From contig JAFQZL010000021.1 in assembly GCA_017405945.1 (NCBI GenBank), forward strand, positions 1 through 64,000: a DNA stretch of 64,000 bases. The letters run 5' to 3'. The notes below the pieces were generated by a model. That model was not told where the DNA came from and made no database searches. It saw only the letters and a list, made by a program, of their open reading frames with translations. Source of the DNA: Acidaminococcaceae bacterium. GTDB lineage: Bacteria; Bacillota; Negativicutes; Acidaminococcales; Acidaminococcaceae. The translations under genes were made by a program, and so were the position numbers. This document shows, one piece after another, positions 36,125 to 45,536 of the stretch (its first letter is position 1; every line of letters begins with the position of its first letter).

Positions 36125-38095
36125 TTAATCATCAGAGCCCGCTTTCAGAGCGCCGCCCTTGTTGCGTTTCTGCCACAGGAAGCCAAGCGCCAGTACAGCC
36201 ACGCCCGCGATGTCAGTCATGGTTCCCGGAATAATCAGGCACAGACCGCCTAGGAAGAACACGATACGCTGCAATATGTTCAACGGATGCTGGCAGAAGC
36301 CAATCATGGCAAGGGACAGGCCCCACATGCCGAGAATGGCGGTGACCATGGACAGCAGTACCGTAAAGGCGGTTGCGTTGATCATCAGCAGTTCAGGCGC
36401 CAGTACGAAAATGTACGGCACGATGAAAGCCGCAATTGCCAGCTTCGCCGCGTTGACACCGGTCTTCATGGGGTTGGCGCCGGCGATACCGGAGCCTGCG
36501 TAAGCCGCCAGGGCTACCGGAGGCGTAACGTCAGCTACGATACCGAAGTAAAACGCGAACATATGCGCAGCCAGAACAGGCACATTCATCTGGACCAGTG
36601 CAGGAGCTGCAATGGTAGATGTGATTACATAGTTTGCTGTGGTGGGAACGCCCATGCCCAGAATCAGCGAAGTAATCATGGTGAAGAACATGGCCGGCAG
36701 CAACTGTCCGCCTGCCAGATCCAGCAACGCGGTAGCCAGTTTCAGGCCAACGCCGGTCTTGGTGACTACGCCGATGATGATGCCGGCAGTGGCGCAGGCG
36801 ATCAGTACGCCCAGCACGCCTTTGGAACCGTTGATCAGGCCGTTGACAAAATCCATAGGGGTAATACGCGTGCTCTTACGCAGGCAGGCGCAGATGATAG
36901 TCAGCGCAATGGCATACAGAGCCGCCCGCATGGGAGTATAACCGGTAACCAGCAGGTACACGATGATGATCAGGGGAATGGCCAGATGTCCTTTTTCCCG
37001 CAACAGTTCGCCAAACTTCGGCAGTTCTTCACGAGGGGTACCCTTTAAGCCGTATTTTTTCGCTTCAAAATGAACGCCGATCCAGATGCCGGTGTAATAC
37101 AGCACCGCCGGAATCACGGCCGCCTTGACTACATCAATGTAAGGAACGCCTACGAATTCCGCCATCAGGAAAGCCGCCGCACCCATAACAGGGGGCATCA
37201 GCTGGCCGCCGGTGGAAGCCGCCGCTTCAACCGCGCCGGCAAAAGCGGGACGGTAGCCTAACTTTTTCATCATGGGAATGGTAAAAGACCCGGTACCTGC
37301 CACATTGGCTACGGAAGAACCGGATACCGTGCCCATCAGACCGGAAGACAGAACCGCAACCTTGGCAGGACCGCCCACTGCCCAACCTGCCAGGGCGTTA
37401 GCCGTATCGATAAAGAACTTACCCAGACCGGTAGCTTCCAGATAGGCGCCGAACAGGATGAACAGATAAATGAAAGTAGACGATACGCCCATCGGCACAC
37501 CGAAGATACCTTCCGTGGTAAAGTACAGATGGCTGACCAGTTCGTCAAAGCCGACACCGCGGTGTGCCATGATGCCGGGCATATAGGGGCCGGCAAAAGC
37601 ATATGCCAGGAAGACCAGCGCCACAGTGATCATGGGCCAGCCGACCGTGCGGCGGGCCGCTTCAAATACCAGCACGATACCAAGGATACCTACCATGATA
37701 TCCGTTTCAGTGTTCATGCCGGCACGCAATACCAGTTCATCATATTGAAAGAAGATATACATCGTTGCAAATACACTGAGTACCGCAAACACCAGGTCAA
37801 CAGGGTGCATAGATTTTCTTGACCAGCTGGCCCGCGCCGGATACAACAGGTAAATCAGCGCCATACCGAAGCACAGGTGGATGGTACGTTGCAAATGCGC
37901 ATCCAGGACACCGAAGATGCCGGTATACAGCTGGAAGCAGGCAAACAGGATGCAGATGGCAGAGATCACATATCCCCAGAATCCGTCCGGCTCCCGTTTG
38001 TTCGATTCTTTATCAAATTTCTGCATCACCTCTTCGGCAGACATCTCCGCCGGAGCGGCAGTTGTTTTCTTTTTCAAATCGTCCACAGGCCTCAC
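36125..38095 (-). CDS. TRAP transporter fused permease (TAXI type, DctQM fusion)
   Basis: A 656-residue membrane protein combining the small and large TRAP permease subunits. About 16 hydrophobic segments are seen, with the DctM-like repeats GSSVANVAGTGSFTIPMMKK and LGMGVPTTANYVITSTIAAP. It uses an ion gradient to import a solute delivered by the binding protein two genes upstream. TAXI systems often carry C4-dicarboxylates or amino acids such as glutamate, but the substrate here is unknown. The start is GTG 38095 or, with better spacing to AGAAGG, GTG 38086. A hairpin terminator follows. Confidence 0.93.
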   Translation of the reverse strand: MRPVDDLKKKTTAAPAEMSAEEVMQKFDKESNKREPDGFWGYVISAICILFACFQLYTGIFGVLDAHLQRTIHLCFGMALIYLLYPARASWSRKSMHPVDLVFAVLSVFATMYIFFQYDELVLRAGMNTETDIMVGILGIVLVFEAARRTVGWPMITVALVFLAYAFAGPYMPGIMAHRGVGFDELVSHLYFTTEGIFGVPMGVSSTFIYLFILFGAYLEATGLGKFFIDTANALAGWAVGGPAKVAVLSSGLMGTVSGSSVANVAGTGSFTIPMMKKLGYRPAFAGAVEAAASTGGQLMPPVMGAAAFLMAEFVGVPYIDVVKAAVIPAVLYYTGIWIGVHFEAKKYGLKGTPREELPKFGELLREKGHLAIPLIIIVYLLVTGYTPMRAALYAIALTIICACLRKSTRITPMDFVNGLINGSKGVLGVLIACATAGIIIGVVTKTGVGLKLATALLDLAGGQLLPAMFFTMITSLILGMGVPTTANYVITSTIAAPALVQMNVPVLAAHMFAFYFGIVADVTPPVALAAYAGSGIAGANPMKTGVNAAKLAIAAFIVPYIFVLAPELLMINATAFTVLLSMVTAILGMWGLSLAMIGFCQHPLNILQRIVFFLGGLCLIIPGTMTDIAGVAVLALGFLWQKRNKGGALKAGSDD

Positions 38096-38183
38096 CGCCT
38101 TCTCTAAAAATTATTGGGAATTAAAACAGGATTTGCAGCTTTTCCAAAAGGAACTTCAGAATCAGTTCACTACTTATTTTACG

Positions 38184-38732
38184 TTATTTCGTCAGAGACA
38201 GCAGCCAATACTGATAACGTTTCATAACTTTAACTTCTACCAGGGTCCCCTGCCCATACAGCGGACATAAATCATAGGTTACGTCCTTATGGATGATCTT
38301 TGGCATCGCCTGTACGGCAGTCCGGAACTTTAAAGATTTATAAGGCCGGTTCATTTCCAGGTCGAACTTGCCGTCTTTCTTCAGGCTTGTAAACGTTCCT
38401 TCCGAAGGATCATAAGGAAGTCCAACCCCTAATGACTCATAGGTCGTATGGGTCATGGTCATATCATCCGTGCCGTTGACCCGGAAATATTCATCCACAG
38501 GAGTCTGCTGGACAGAATGCTTATAATGATAACTCCATTCCCCGCCCTTTTCCACAGCAAAATACCGGACCGGGAGATTATTTTCAGGCAGCAGTACCAC
38601 CAGCAGCCGGTTCCCGTACCAGGTTGTCAGCGCCACCACAACCGCCAGCAGTAATACAAAAGCGGGATGTTTGAAAAAAGACCGGGCCCCGGTGGACGCC
38701 GGAGTCCGGTCTGTACTTGTGTGATCCATCAA
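38184..38732 (-). CDS. DUF1850 domain protein of TAXI-TRAP operons
   Basis: A 182-residue protein with one N-terminal membrane segment (about 24-46) and a DUF1850 domain marked by YHYKHSVQQTPVDEYF and a later YESLGVGLPYD. This domain is regularly encoded beside TAXI-type TRAP genes and is presumed to assist transport at the membrane's outer face; its function is unknown. It lies three bases after the binding-protein gene and before the permease gene, consistent with one operon. Confidence 0.85.
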   Translation of the reverse strand: MMDHTSTDRTPASTGARSFFKHPAFVLLLAVVVALTTWYGNRLLVVLLPENNLPVRYFAVEKGGEWSYHYKHSVQQTPVDEYFRVNGTDDMTMTHTTYESLGVGLPYDPSEGTFTSLKKDGKFDLEMNRPYKSLKFRTAVQAMPKIIHKDVTYDLCPLYGQGTLVEVKVMKRYQYWLLSLTK

Positions 38733-38735
38733 AAA

Positions 38736-39719
38736 TTACTTCTCGTTGAAGAATTTTTCCGCACCGGCATTCAGTTTAATGGACATGCCATCTTTACCGG
38801 TTTCTTTGGTGATGTTCTTGGATACGTTATGAGCAGCTTTCATACGGTCCAGGTTGCCATACAATGCTTTTACTACAGCGTAACCGGTGTCGGCATCCAT
38901 CTTATCGGTAACAGCCAGCATGCATTTTACAGCAACAGCTGCGGTATCGGTCTCAACCTTGTTATAGGTCTTGGCCGGAATGGTAACTTTGGTGTAGTAC
39001 GGATATTTGGCAATCAGCTTGTCAGCAATGTCAGCACCTACGCTTACCATTACCACTTCATGCTGGGTTGCCAGGTCCTGGATGGCAGCAGTCGGGAAAC
39101 CGGCTACTACGAAACCTGCGTCAACGTTGCCGTCTTTCAGAGCGGAAGCAGCTTCACCGAAGGACAGGTACTGCGGTTTGATGTCTTTATAGGTGATGCC
39201 CGCAATGTTCAGGATCTGACGGGCGTTTGCTTCGGTACCGGAGCCTGCAGCGCCTACGGCAACTCTCTTGCCTTTCAGGTCAGCAACGGTCTTGATACCG
39301 GTTTTTTTGGTGGTAACGATCTGAACGGTTTCCGGATACAGGGTAGCAAGGCCTTTCAGAGATTCAACTTTCTTGTCTTTGAACATTTCTGTTCCGGTCG
39401 CGGCATAGTAAGCAATATCGTTCTGGATGAACGCAATGTCGACTTTGCCTTCCTTCAGCAGGTTTACGTTGGCGACAGAAGCGCCGGTGGACTGAGCGGA
39501 AGCATTCGCGCCTTTCAGGTTCTTGTTCAGGATGTCAGCCAGCGCGCCGCCTAACGGATAATAGGTACCCGCGGTTCCGCCGGTAGCAATGTTAATGAAT
39601 TTTTTGCCACCGTCAGCAGCCGGTTTCGGAGCATCTTTTTTCTTGTCTCCGCCACCGCAGCCAGCCAATACGGAACCAATAACCGCAAAGGCCATCAGGA
39701 ACGCCAAAAATTTTTTCAT
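38736..39719 (-). CDS. TAXI family TRAP transporter solute-binding lipoprotein
   Basis: A 327-residue binding protein with lipobox LAGC (C21), followed by the family core: NIATGGTAGTYYPLGGALADI, DIAFIQNDIAYYAA, LYPETVQIVTTKKTG and GAAGSGTEANARQIL. It captures the solute for the fused permease. It is the first gene of the three-gene transporter operon; a TATAAT lies on the minus strand upstream, but its -35 is weak. Substrate unknown. Confidence 0.94.
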   Translation of the reverse strand: MKKFLAFLMAFAVIGSVLAGCGGGDKKKDAPKPAADGGKKFINIATGGTAGTYYPLGGALADILNKNLKGANASAQSTGASVANVNLLKEGKVDIAFIQNDIAYYAATGTEMFKDKKVESLKGLATLYPETVQIVTTKKTGIKTVADLKGKRVAVGAAGSGTEANARQILNIAGITYKDIKPQYLSFGEAASALKDGNVDAGFVVAGFPTAAIQDLATQHEVVMVSVGADIADKLIAKYPYYTKVTIPAKTYNKVETDTAAVAVKCMLAVTDKMDADTGYAVVKALYGNLDRMKAAHNVSKNITKETGKDGMSIKLNAGAEKFFNEK

Positions 39720-39938
39720 AGAAAAATCCCTCCCTTTCGCTTACAGCAAAAAATACATACTAATGCTTATTAAATTCGCATTCGATTATATGTTCTCTGT
39801 TTCTTACGAAAATCCTGCTTACGTAAAAAAAAAAATAAAAGAATATTGTATACAAAAACTTTTAATTCACTCTTTCCCATTAAAAAAGTTTGTGTTAAAA
39901 TATGTTGCGACAAAATTTATTAAAGGAAGTGTGACATT

Positions 39939-40283
39939 ATGAATAGTGTACCTGTTTACAAATTGCGGTTAGCCCGCACTCTCTACAATAACTTTTTCCG
40001 CGCCCGCCTGCAGGACGCCAACGGTGAAGATGCCGGTCAGTTGCTGATTGTGCCCGGTCTCCCTCTTGACCGCAGCCAGCTCCCGGAAAACGCTCCGGAA
40101 GCAGATCCTTACCTCCTGATAATCGTAGAAGACGCCAACATCAACAAAAACAATGTCATCGACTTTGAAGAAGGCGTTTCCCGGGCCGTGCTGTCAAAAT
40201 TTACAACGGAAACCACCTCTTTTAATCACTGTGAATTTTACTATCCCTCTCCCGCTTTCTACTTTGCGCAGGAAGAAGAGTAA
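39939..40283 (+). CDS. Small conserved hypothetical protein
   Basis: A 114-residue acidic, cytoplasmic-looking protein with a good RBS (AAAGGAAGTG) before the ATG and a strong terminator downstream, so it is a genuine stand-alone gene. It is transcribed divergently from the TRAP operon. Residues such as LLIVPGLPLDRSQLP and DPYLLIIVEDANI have no match I can name. Function unknown. Confidence 0.72.
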   Translation: MNSVPVYKLRLARTLYNNFFRARLQDANGEDAGQLLIVPGLPLDRSQLPENAPEADPYLLIIVEDANINKNNVIDFEEGVSRAVLSKFTTETTSFNHCEFYYPSPAFYFAQEEE

Positions 40284-40370
40284 CGAAAAAGTTTAACTGA
40301 TTGAATTATAAGAACACCCTGATAAAACAGGTTAGTTAATGCTTCTGATAAATCCGTTTTATAATCAAAC

Positions 40371-40416
40371 CGCCCCTCCCCTGAAATATTTAACAGGGTT
40401 CGGGGCGATTATTTTT
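40371..40416. terminator. Bidirectional terminator between the small + gene and the HD-GYP gene
   Basis: Stem CGCCCC-CCCTG paired with CAGGG-CGGGGCG around a 10-base AT loop, with TTTTT on the + side and TTT-rich DNA on the minus side. Confidence 0.85.
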
Positions 40417-40478
40417 ACTGTTTCAAATTATTTCTGGCGCCATCTTGCACAATTATCAGCTTGGTAAAGGCAGGAAAA

Positions 40479-42095
40479 TTACAGGGCTTCATTCTGTTTT
40501 TCCTTATCAGTGAACTTATCCGCAACTTCCAGTATCTGATCCTCCGAAGCAAAGAACGCATCCACGATTTTCGGATCAAACTGCCGCCCCCGTTCCTCCC
40601 GGATAATGCCCAACGCTTTATCATAGGAGAAGCCTTTTTTATAACATCGGTTGGAAATCAGCGCGTCAAATACATCCGCTACAGCCATGACACGGGCCGA
40701 CAACGGGATGTCTTCCCCGGCGAGTCCTGAAGGATATCCTTTCCCGTTCCACTTTTCGTGATGGTACATGGCCAGGTTCTTCGCTTCATACAGGTACTCT
40801 GAATCAGGCACCTGGTCAATAATGGAAGAAATGATATTCCCGCCTGCCGTGGTGTGGGTCTTCATGATTTCAAACTCTTCGTCCGTCAGCTTACCCGGCT
40901 TATTCAATACCATATCTGAAACATTGATCTTGCCTACGTCATGCAGAGGCGCGGAACTTACTACGTTACGGATATACCTGTCCGTCAGCTGCTCTGTGTA
41001 GACGCCTTCCCGTTTCAGTTCTTCCAGTATAATCTTTACATAAGCCGCCGTCTTGCGGATATGATCCCCGGTATTCTGGTCACGGTTTTCAACCATATCG
41101 GCCAAGGTGATCAGGAATGCGTTATGCATCCTCCGGATGGTCTCGTTTTTGTGATTGATGTCCGACACGTACTGGACGCTGTCATTGGTCATCTTTACAA
41201 AAGCCCGGTACAGGTTTTCAATTTCGTCACCGGTTTGAATATTCAGGCTGCGAATCAAATCCAGATTGTTTTCCAGGGCTTTTTCATCATCAAAGACAAA
41301 ACCGTCTGTGGTTTTTGCCATGGAATTAATCGGCGTGATAATCCGGTGCGCCAGTATTGCAGCCATAAATACAATAACAAGAAGGATTATGGCGAAGATC
41401 TCAGCCAGTCTGTTATAAAACTGATCCGTGTCTGCCCGCAGATAATCCATAGAAATGTCTACTGCCGCATAGCATTGGCATATACCATCTGTATCATACA
41501 CCGGAGTGTAGACTGTCATAAGCCAGCCAAATTTATCATCAGAAATAACCGGATCGATTCTCCCGCCTTTTAACAGCGTAGGCAGATATTCTTTGAACGC
41601 TTCGTCAAATTCCACCACTTCGCCCGGTTTACCGGCAGCCGTTTCGTCCGTATCCAAATCGAATACCACATGACAGCCATCGGGCAAAATCTTATACACG
41701 TACACATATTTAATATTAGGTGAACTGTCACGGATGATTTCCAGCTGGTGTTTCGTATTTATGTAACCGCTGGCTTTTTCCCCATATTTAATGTAATTAG
41801 GAACCCGGTCGGCATCAACCACACTGGCAACCAGCGCAGAAGTAGAAATACCCAGCCGCTTATGCTGACCAATCGTAGCACCCAGATAGTACTCATAACT
41901 TAGTTTGGCAGATACTATACCAAAGATGGCAAGCGCCACAAAAAGCAGCAGAATGATCTTGGTTTGTATCGAAAAATGAAATCGCCTGCCTTGCTCCTTG
42001 TTATTATTCTGTAAAGATGTCTGCAATTGTTGATTATTATGACGCATAACCGGTTGAAGCTCTTTCTTTACTTTACCATGCATTTCTTTAATCAT
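40479..42095 (-). CDS. HD-GYP domain protein with extracellular Cache-like sensor
   Basis: Probable membrane-bound cyclic-di-GMP phosphodiesterase (538 aa). Seen: a first membrane span (about 45-66), an outer sensor region of about 170 residues with SPNIKYVYVYKILPDG and VYDTDGICQCYAAVDI (Cache-like), a second span (about 236-256) and a HAMP-like linker. The HD-GYP core follows: HDVGKINVSD (about 382), HHEKWNGKGYPSGLAGEDIP and ADVFDALISNRCY. The metal ligands and the GYP triplet are present. The signal sensed is unknown. It has its own promoter (42179-42207). Confidence 0.92.
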   Translation of the reverse strand: MIKEMHGKVKKELQPVMRHNNQQLQTSLQNNNKEQGRRFHFSIQTKIILLLFVALAIFGIVSAKLSYEYYLGATIGQHKRLGISTSALVASVVDADRVPNYIKYGEKASGYINTKHQLEIIRDSSPNIKYVYVYKILPDGCHVVFDLDTDETAAGKPGEVVEFDEAFKEYLPTLLKGGRIDPVISDDKFGWLMTVYTPVYDTDGICQCYAAVDISMDYLRADTDQFYNRLAEIFAIILLVIVFMAAILAHRIITPINSMAKTTDGFVFDDEKALENNLDLIRSLNIQTGDEIENLYRAFVKMTNDSVQYVSDINHKNETIRRMHNAFLITLADMVENRDQNTGDHIRKTAAYVKIILEELKREGVYTEQLTDRYIRNVVSSAPLHDVGKINVSDMVLNKPGKLTDEEFEIMKTHTTAGGNIISSIIDQVPDSEYLYEAKNLAMYHHEKWNGKGYPSGLAGEDIPLSARVMAVADVFDALISNRCYKKGFSYDKALGIIREERGRQFDPKIVDAFFASEDQILEVADKFTDKEKQNEAL

Positions 42096-42178
42096 AACTC
42101 ATTCCATTCCCCGTTTCCTGAGGAAACTAAAGAAGACTCTTATGAAGTGAACTCTATCAAATTAGTGTTTGATGTTTT

Positions 42179-42207
42179 ATTTTATCACAACATATAGCAT
42201 AATACAA
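42179..42207 (-). promoter_or_regulatory. Promoter of the HD-GYP gene
   Basis: On the minus strand: TTGTAT (42202-42207), 17-base spacer, TAAAAT (42179-42184). It follows directly after the sucD terminator. Confidence 0.6.
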
Positions 42208-42252
42208 TAAAAAACACCGGGCTATCCATATATGTCAGGAATAGCTCCGGTG
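42208..42252 (-). terminator. Terminator of sucCD
   Basis: On the minus strand CACCGGAGCTATTCC pairs with GGATAGCCCGGTG and is followed by six T. It lies 18 bases past the sucD stop. Confidence 0.88.
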
Positions 42253-42269
42253 TTTATCTCAGTTACAGC

Positions 42270-43175
42270 TTAACAGGTATGACACTTATCATAAAGTCCT
42301 GCTTTTTTCAGAACACGCACCGCGGTTTCGCCGATGTGGGCAACCGTGTCCGCCACTTCGATGCCTGCCGCGTTCAGCGCTTTGATCTTGTCGTCAGCAG
42401 TTCCCTTACCGCCGCTGATGATGGCGCCCGCATGACCCATGCGTTTGCCGGGAGGAGCCTGACGGCCGCTGATGAACCCGATAACCGGTTTCTTCATGTT
42501 GGCTTTGATCCATTCCGCCGCCTCTTCTTCCGCCGTACCGCCGATCTCGCCGATCATAATGACAGCCAGCGTGTCGTCGTCTGCGTTAAAGGCTTCCAGG
42601 GCTTCGATGTAGTCCATGCCCTTAACCGGGTCGCCGCCCAGACCTACCGCGGTAGTCTGGCCGATGCCAGCCATGGTCAGCTGATAAGTCGCTTCATAAG
42701 TCAGGGTGCCGGAACGGCTGATAACGCCTACATGGCCTTTCTTGTGAATATACGTCGGCAGCAATCCCAGACGGCATTCATCTACCGTTAAAATACCGGG
42801 ACAGTTGGGACCCAGCACACGGGTCTTCTTCCCTTTCATGTAAGCGCGTACTTTTACCATGTCCTGCACCGGGATATGCTCGGTTATGCAGCAAACAAAA
42901 TCCAGGCCTGCGTCAATCGCTTCACAAATGGCGTCCGCCGCGAAACGGGCCGGAACATAAATCACAGAGGCGTTGCCGCCGGTAGCTTCCTTGGCTTCGC
43001 TTACAGTATTGAATACGGGAATCTTGCCCAGCACTTTTTCCCCGGCCTTGCCCGGTGCTACGCCGGCTACCACGTTAGTGCCGTATTCCAGCGCAATCTT
43101 CGTATGGAATGTAGCCTGACGGCCCGTGATGCCCTGCACGATGAGTTTCGTGTCTTTTCCTACAAATACTGCCAT
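42270..43175 (-). CDS. sucD: Succinyl-CoA synthetase alpha subunit
   Basis: The 301-residue CoA-binding, histidine-phosphorylated subunit of the ADP/GDP-forming succinate-CoA ligase. Seen: [21 protein letters not shown], the CoA site [18 protein letters not shown], and the phosphohistidine loop [13 protein letters not shown] (about residue 247). It works with SucC, encoded four bases upstream. In a succinate-using or propionate-forming anaerobe it would link succinate and succinyl-CoA; the physiological direction cannot be read from sequence. Confidence 0.97.
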   Translation of the reverse strand: MAVFVGKDTKLIVQGITGRQATFHTKIALEYGTNVVAGVAPGKAGEKVLGKIPVFNTVSEAKEATGGNASVIYVPARFAADAICEAIDAGLDFVCCITEHIPVQDMVKVRAYMKGKKTRVLGPNCPGILTVDECRLGLLPTYIHKKGHVGVISRSGTLTYEATYQLTMAGIGQTTAVGLGGDPVKGMDYIEALEAFNADDDTLAVIMIGEIGGTAEEEAAEWIKANMKKPVIGFISGRQAPPGKRMGHAGAIISGGKGTADDKIKALNAAGIEVADTVAHIGETAVRVLKKAGLYDKCHTC

Positions 43176-43179
43176 CTCT

Positions 43180-44379
43180 TTACGCCTCCTTCCCTTCCGC
43201 TCTCTTCTCTTTCAGTTCCGCTGCCAGCTTCACTGCCAGCTCCGCGCCCTCTTCCATCTTGGGAACTGCATGAACCATGGGCAGGTTGGCTTCTTTCAAA
43301 ATGCGGCGGCCCTCTTCATGATTGGTGCCGTCCAGACGGGCAATGACCGGAACACGGAGGCCTACCACCTTGGCCGCTTCCACGATACCGCCGGCAATGA
43401 CGTCGCACTTGTTGATGCCGCCGAAGATGTTTACGAACACGCTGCAGACCTGATCATCGGACTGCATGATGCGGAATGCTTCCGCAATCTTTTCCACCGT
43501 GCTGTCGCCGCCTACATCCAGGAAGTTGGCCGGCTCGCCGCCGTAGAATTTGATGATGTCCACCGTGGCCATGGCCAGGCCCGCACCGTTTACCATGCAG
43601 GCTACGTCGCCGCCCAGGTTTACATAGGACAGGGATGCCTTGGCCGCCGCTCTTTCTTTCGGGTCTTCTTCCGCTTCGTCTCGCAGCGCCTCAATTTCCG
43701 GATGACGGAAAATCGCCGCGTCGTCAAACTGCAGCTTGGCGTCCAAGGCCATTACTTTATTGTCTACCGTCACCACCAGCGGGTTGCATTCCGCCAGGGT
43801 ACAGTCTTTTTCTACGAACAGATTGTAGAGGTCCATCATGCATTTCTGGGCCTTGGAAATGACTTTCTCCTTAAACTTTAAGTTGTAAGCCATGCGTTTG
43901 GTCTGGAAAGGCATCAGCCCGATGGTGGGATCGATGTATTCCTTGAAAATACGGTCCGGCATCTCCGCCGCCACCTTTTCAATCTCCATGCCGCCTTCCG
44001 AGCTGCCCATCATGACCACGTTCGCGGTTTCACGGTCAATAACGAAGCCAAGATAATATTCCTTTTCAATGTTGCTGCCTTCTTCTACTAAAAGGCGGTT
44101 GACCATCTTTCCTTCCGGACCGGTCTGGTGGGTAACCAGCACTTTGCCCAGAATCTGGGAAGCATAATATTTTACTTCATCAATGTTGTGAGCCAGCTTC
44201 ACGCCGCCCGCTTTACCGCGGCCGCCCGCGTGGATCTGTGCCTTAACGACGGCGATCGGCGCGTCAAAATCTTTGGCGATACGGGCCGCTTCTTCCGGAC
44301 TGAAAGCCGGGCTGCCGTTGGGCACGCTGATGCCGTACATCTTCATGATCTGCTTTGCCTGATACTCATGAATTTTCAA
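43180..44379 (-). CDS. sucC: Succinyl-CoA synthetase beta subunit
   Basis: The 399-residue ATP-grasp subunit that binds nucleotide and succinate. Seen: [50 protein letters not shown] and the succinate-site run [18 protein letters not shown]. It is the first gene of the sucCD operon, behind a strong promoter at 44547-44575 and a leader of about 160 bases with a terminator-like hairpin. RBS AGGAGGGA. Confidence 0.97.
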   Translation of the reverse strand: MKIHEYQAKQIMKMYGISVPNGSPAFSPEEAARIAKDFDAPIAVVKAQIHAGGRGKAGGVKLAHNIDEVKYYASQILGKVLVTHQTGPEGKMVNRLLVEEGSNIEKEYYLGFVIDRETANVVMMGSSEGGMEIEKVAAEMPDRIFKEYIDPTIGLMPFQTKRMAYNLKFKEKVISKAQKCMMDLYNLFVEKDCTLAECNPLVVTVDNKVMALDAKLQFDDAAIFRHPEIEALRDEAEEDPKERAAAKASLSYVNLGGDVACMVNGAGLAMATVDIIKFYGGEPANFLDVGGDSTVEKIAEAFRIMQSDDQVCSVFVNIFGGINKCDVIAGGIVEAAKVVGLRVPVIARLDGTNHEEGRRILKEANLPMVHAVPKMEEGAELAVKLAAELKEKRAEGKEA

Positions 44380-44440
44380 AATGATGTCCCTCCTTTAGAT
44401 TTGGTATTCATTTCCGTTACGTTTCGCTGCCTCTCCGTCA

Positions 44441-44469
44441 TTTCCGGAATCTTTTTATAATTCCGGAAA
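44441..44469. repeat. Perfect 10-bp inverted repeat in the sucCD leader
   Basis: TTTCCGGAAT (44441-44450) and ATTCCGGAAA (44460-44469) are separated by 9 bases. The repeat could fold in the leader RNA or be a protein-binding site. It lies about 60 bases before the sucC start. Confidence 0.6.
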
Positions 44470-44492
44470 CGGCCGGAAGAATATAACATTTT

Positions 44493-44529
44493 AAAAAAAT
44501 TGCCGTACGCGAGAACAATTACGTACGAC
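44493..44529 (-). terminator. Terminator-like hairpin inside the sucCD leader
   Basis: On the minus strand GTCGTACG pairs with CGTACGGC (8 bp, one G-U) around a 12-base loop and is followed by AATTTTTTT. It lies between the sucCD promoter and the start codon, so it could attenuate the operon. Confidence 0.5.
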
Positions 44530-44546
44530 AGCTTTGTTACATAATT

Positions 44547-44575
44547 ATTATCGTATTTTTTACATAAAATGTCAA
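44547..44575 (-). promoter_or_regulatory. sucCD promoter
   Basis: On the minus strand: perfect TTGACA (44570-44575), 17-base spacer, GATAAT (44547-44552). The predicted start of transcription is near 44540, giving a leader of about 160 bases. Confidence 0.78.
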
Positions 44576-44621
44576 TTGTTTTTAAGGCTCCGGCCTGTGC
44601 TTTTTACTGTCTTTCCAAACC

Positions 44622-44649
44622 GTAACGCCCTCTCCTCAAACAGGGTTAC
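44622..44649 (-). terminator. Possible weak terminator of the P-loop/Asp23 gene
   Basis: GTAACCCT pairs with AGGGCGTTAC across a 10-base loop on the minus strand, with only a short T tract (GGTTTGG) after it. It lies 25 bases past the stop codon. Confidence 0.4.
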
Positions 44650-44673
44650 GATGCGCTTCCGGATACCCTTTTC

Positions 44674-45516
44674 TCATTGCGCCTGCATCCGGACAGTTTT
44701 GGACTGCAGCTCCAGACTGCGGACGGAAATATTTACACGCTGGACCTGCATCCCTGTCATGGATTCCACCCTTGTTTTAATTTTACGCTGTAACAGACGG
44801 GCCACTTCAAAAACCTTTACACCGTAATACAGGTTAACTTCCACATGCACAGCCAGGCCTTTATTATCGGTACGGCGGCGCACATGGATGTAATGTATCT
44901 TCGCCACGCCCACCATACGCTTCACAATCAGATTGACGATATCCTCTATCACGTAGTCGGATATCAGGATCGTCCCGTAATAGCTGAAAGCCGGCCGCAC
45001 GATAGAACGGCTTTCCCTGCGTTCATTTTTGTTTTTGGAAAAAATATTATAAGGAAGGTTGGCAAAAAAACCGCTGAAGTGCTGCTTTAATTCCACCGTC
45101 GGCACGGGCACGATGTGCTTGCCGTAACGCAGCCTGGACTCATGCGCCTTTTTGATTTCCTGTTTGGATGCAATGTCCGTAATATAAATAGTCTTTAACG
45201 GGTCGGGCAGGACCAGCCGCGCCGTGATCTTACTGATCATACGGTCCGATGTGGCAATGATCAGAATACGGCGTATGCTGGAACGCGCCAGCGCTTCGCG
45301 CACTTCCGCAGCGTGGCTGTCTTCATAAAATATGGCGCGTTTTACTGCCTGCACCCGGTTCTGTTCACTTTTTGCCGAAGTACCGCCTAAAATCTTTGAT
45401 CCCTGGATCAGCAGACCGTCGTCAATAATCGCATCGCAATGATGCTGGTGCGCCACCCCTATGGCGCGGTGACTTTTTCCCGAACCGCTGGGACCGACAA
45501 ACGCAATAACTTCCAT
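44674..45516 (-). CDS. P-loop ATPase-like protein fused to an Asp23/Gls24 domain
   Basis: A 280-residue protein starting with a Walker A loop, FVGPSGSGKSHRAIG (about 5-19), and a kinase-like front half (about 1-165). The back half (about 170-275) matches the Asp23/Gls24 alkaline-shock family (YYGTILISDYVIEDIVNLIV, HVEVNLYYGVKVFEVARLLQ). Asp23 proteins usually are small, envelope-associated stress proteins without an ATPase part. The role is unknown; nucleotide-controlled envelope stress function is a guess. It lies 20 bases after the PHP gene. Confidence 0.78.
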   Translation of the reverse strand: MEVIAFVGPSGSGKSHRAIGVAHQHHCDAIIDDGLLIQGSKILGGTSAKSEQNRVQAVKRAIFYEDSHAAEVREALARSSIRRILIIATSDRMISKITARLVLPDPLKTIYITDIASKQEIKKAHESRLRYGKHIVPVPTVELKQHFSGFFANLPYNIFSKNKNERRESRSIVRPAFSYYGTILISDYVIEDIVNLIVKRMVGVAKIHYIHVRRRTDNKGLAVHVEVNLYYGVKVFEVARLLQRKIKTRVESMTGMQVQRVNISVRSLELQSKTVRMQAQ

Positions 45517-45536
45517 CGCAAATCTCCGCTAATGAA

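Noticed and set aside
36287..37048. 253-codon + strand frame opposite the TRAP permease
   Set aside because: Shadow frame, unusually rich in Gly, His, Asp and Gln, no ribosome site and no match to a family.
38667..39554. 295-codon + strand open frame opposite the TAXI binding protein gene
   Set aside because: Shadow of a well-supported gene; Phe/Gly/Val-rich translation without motifs.
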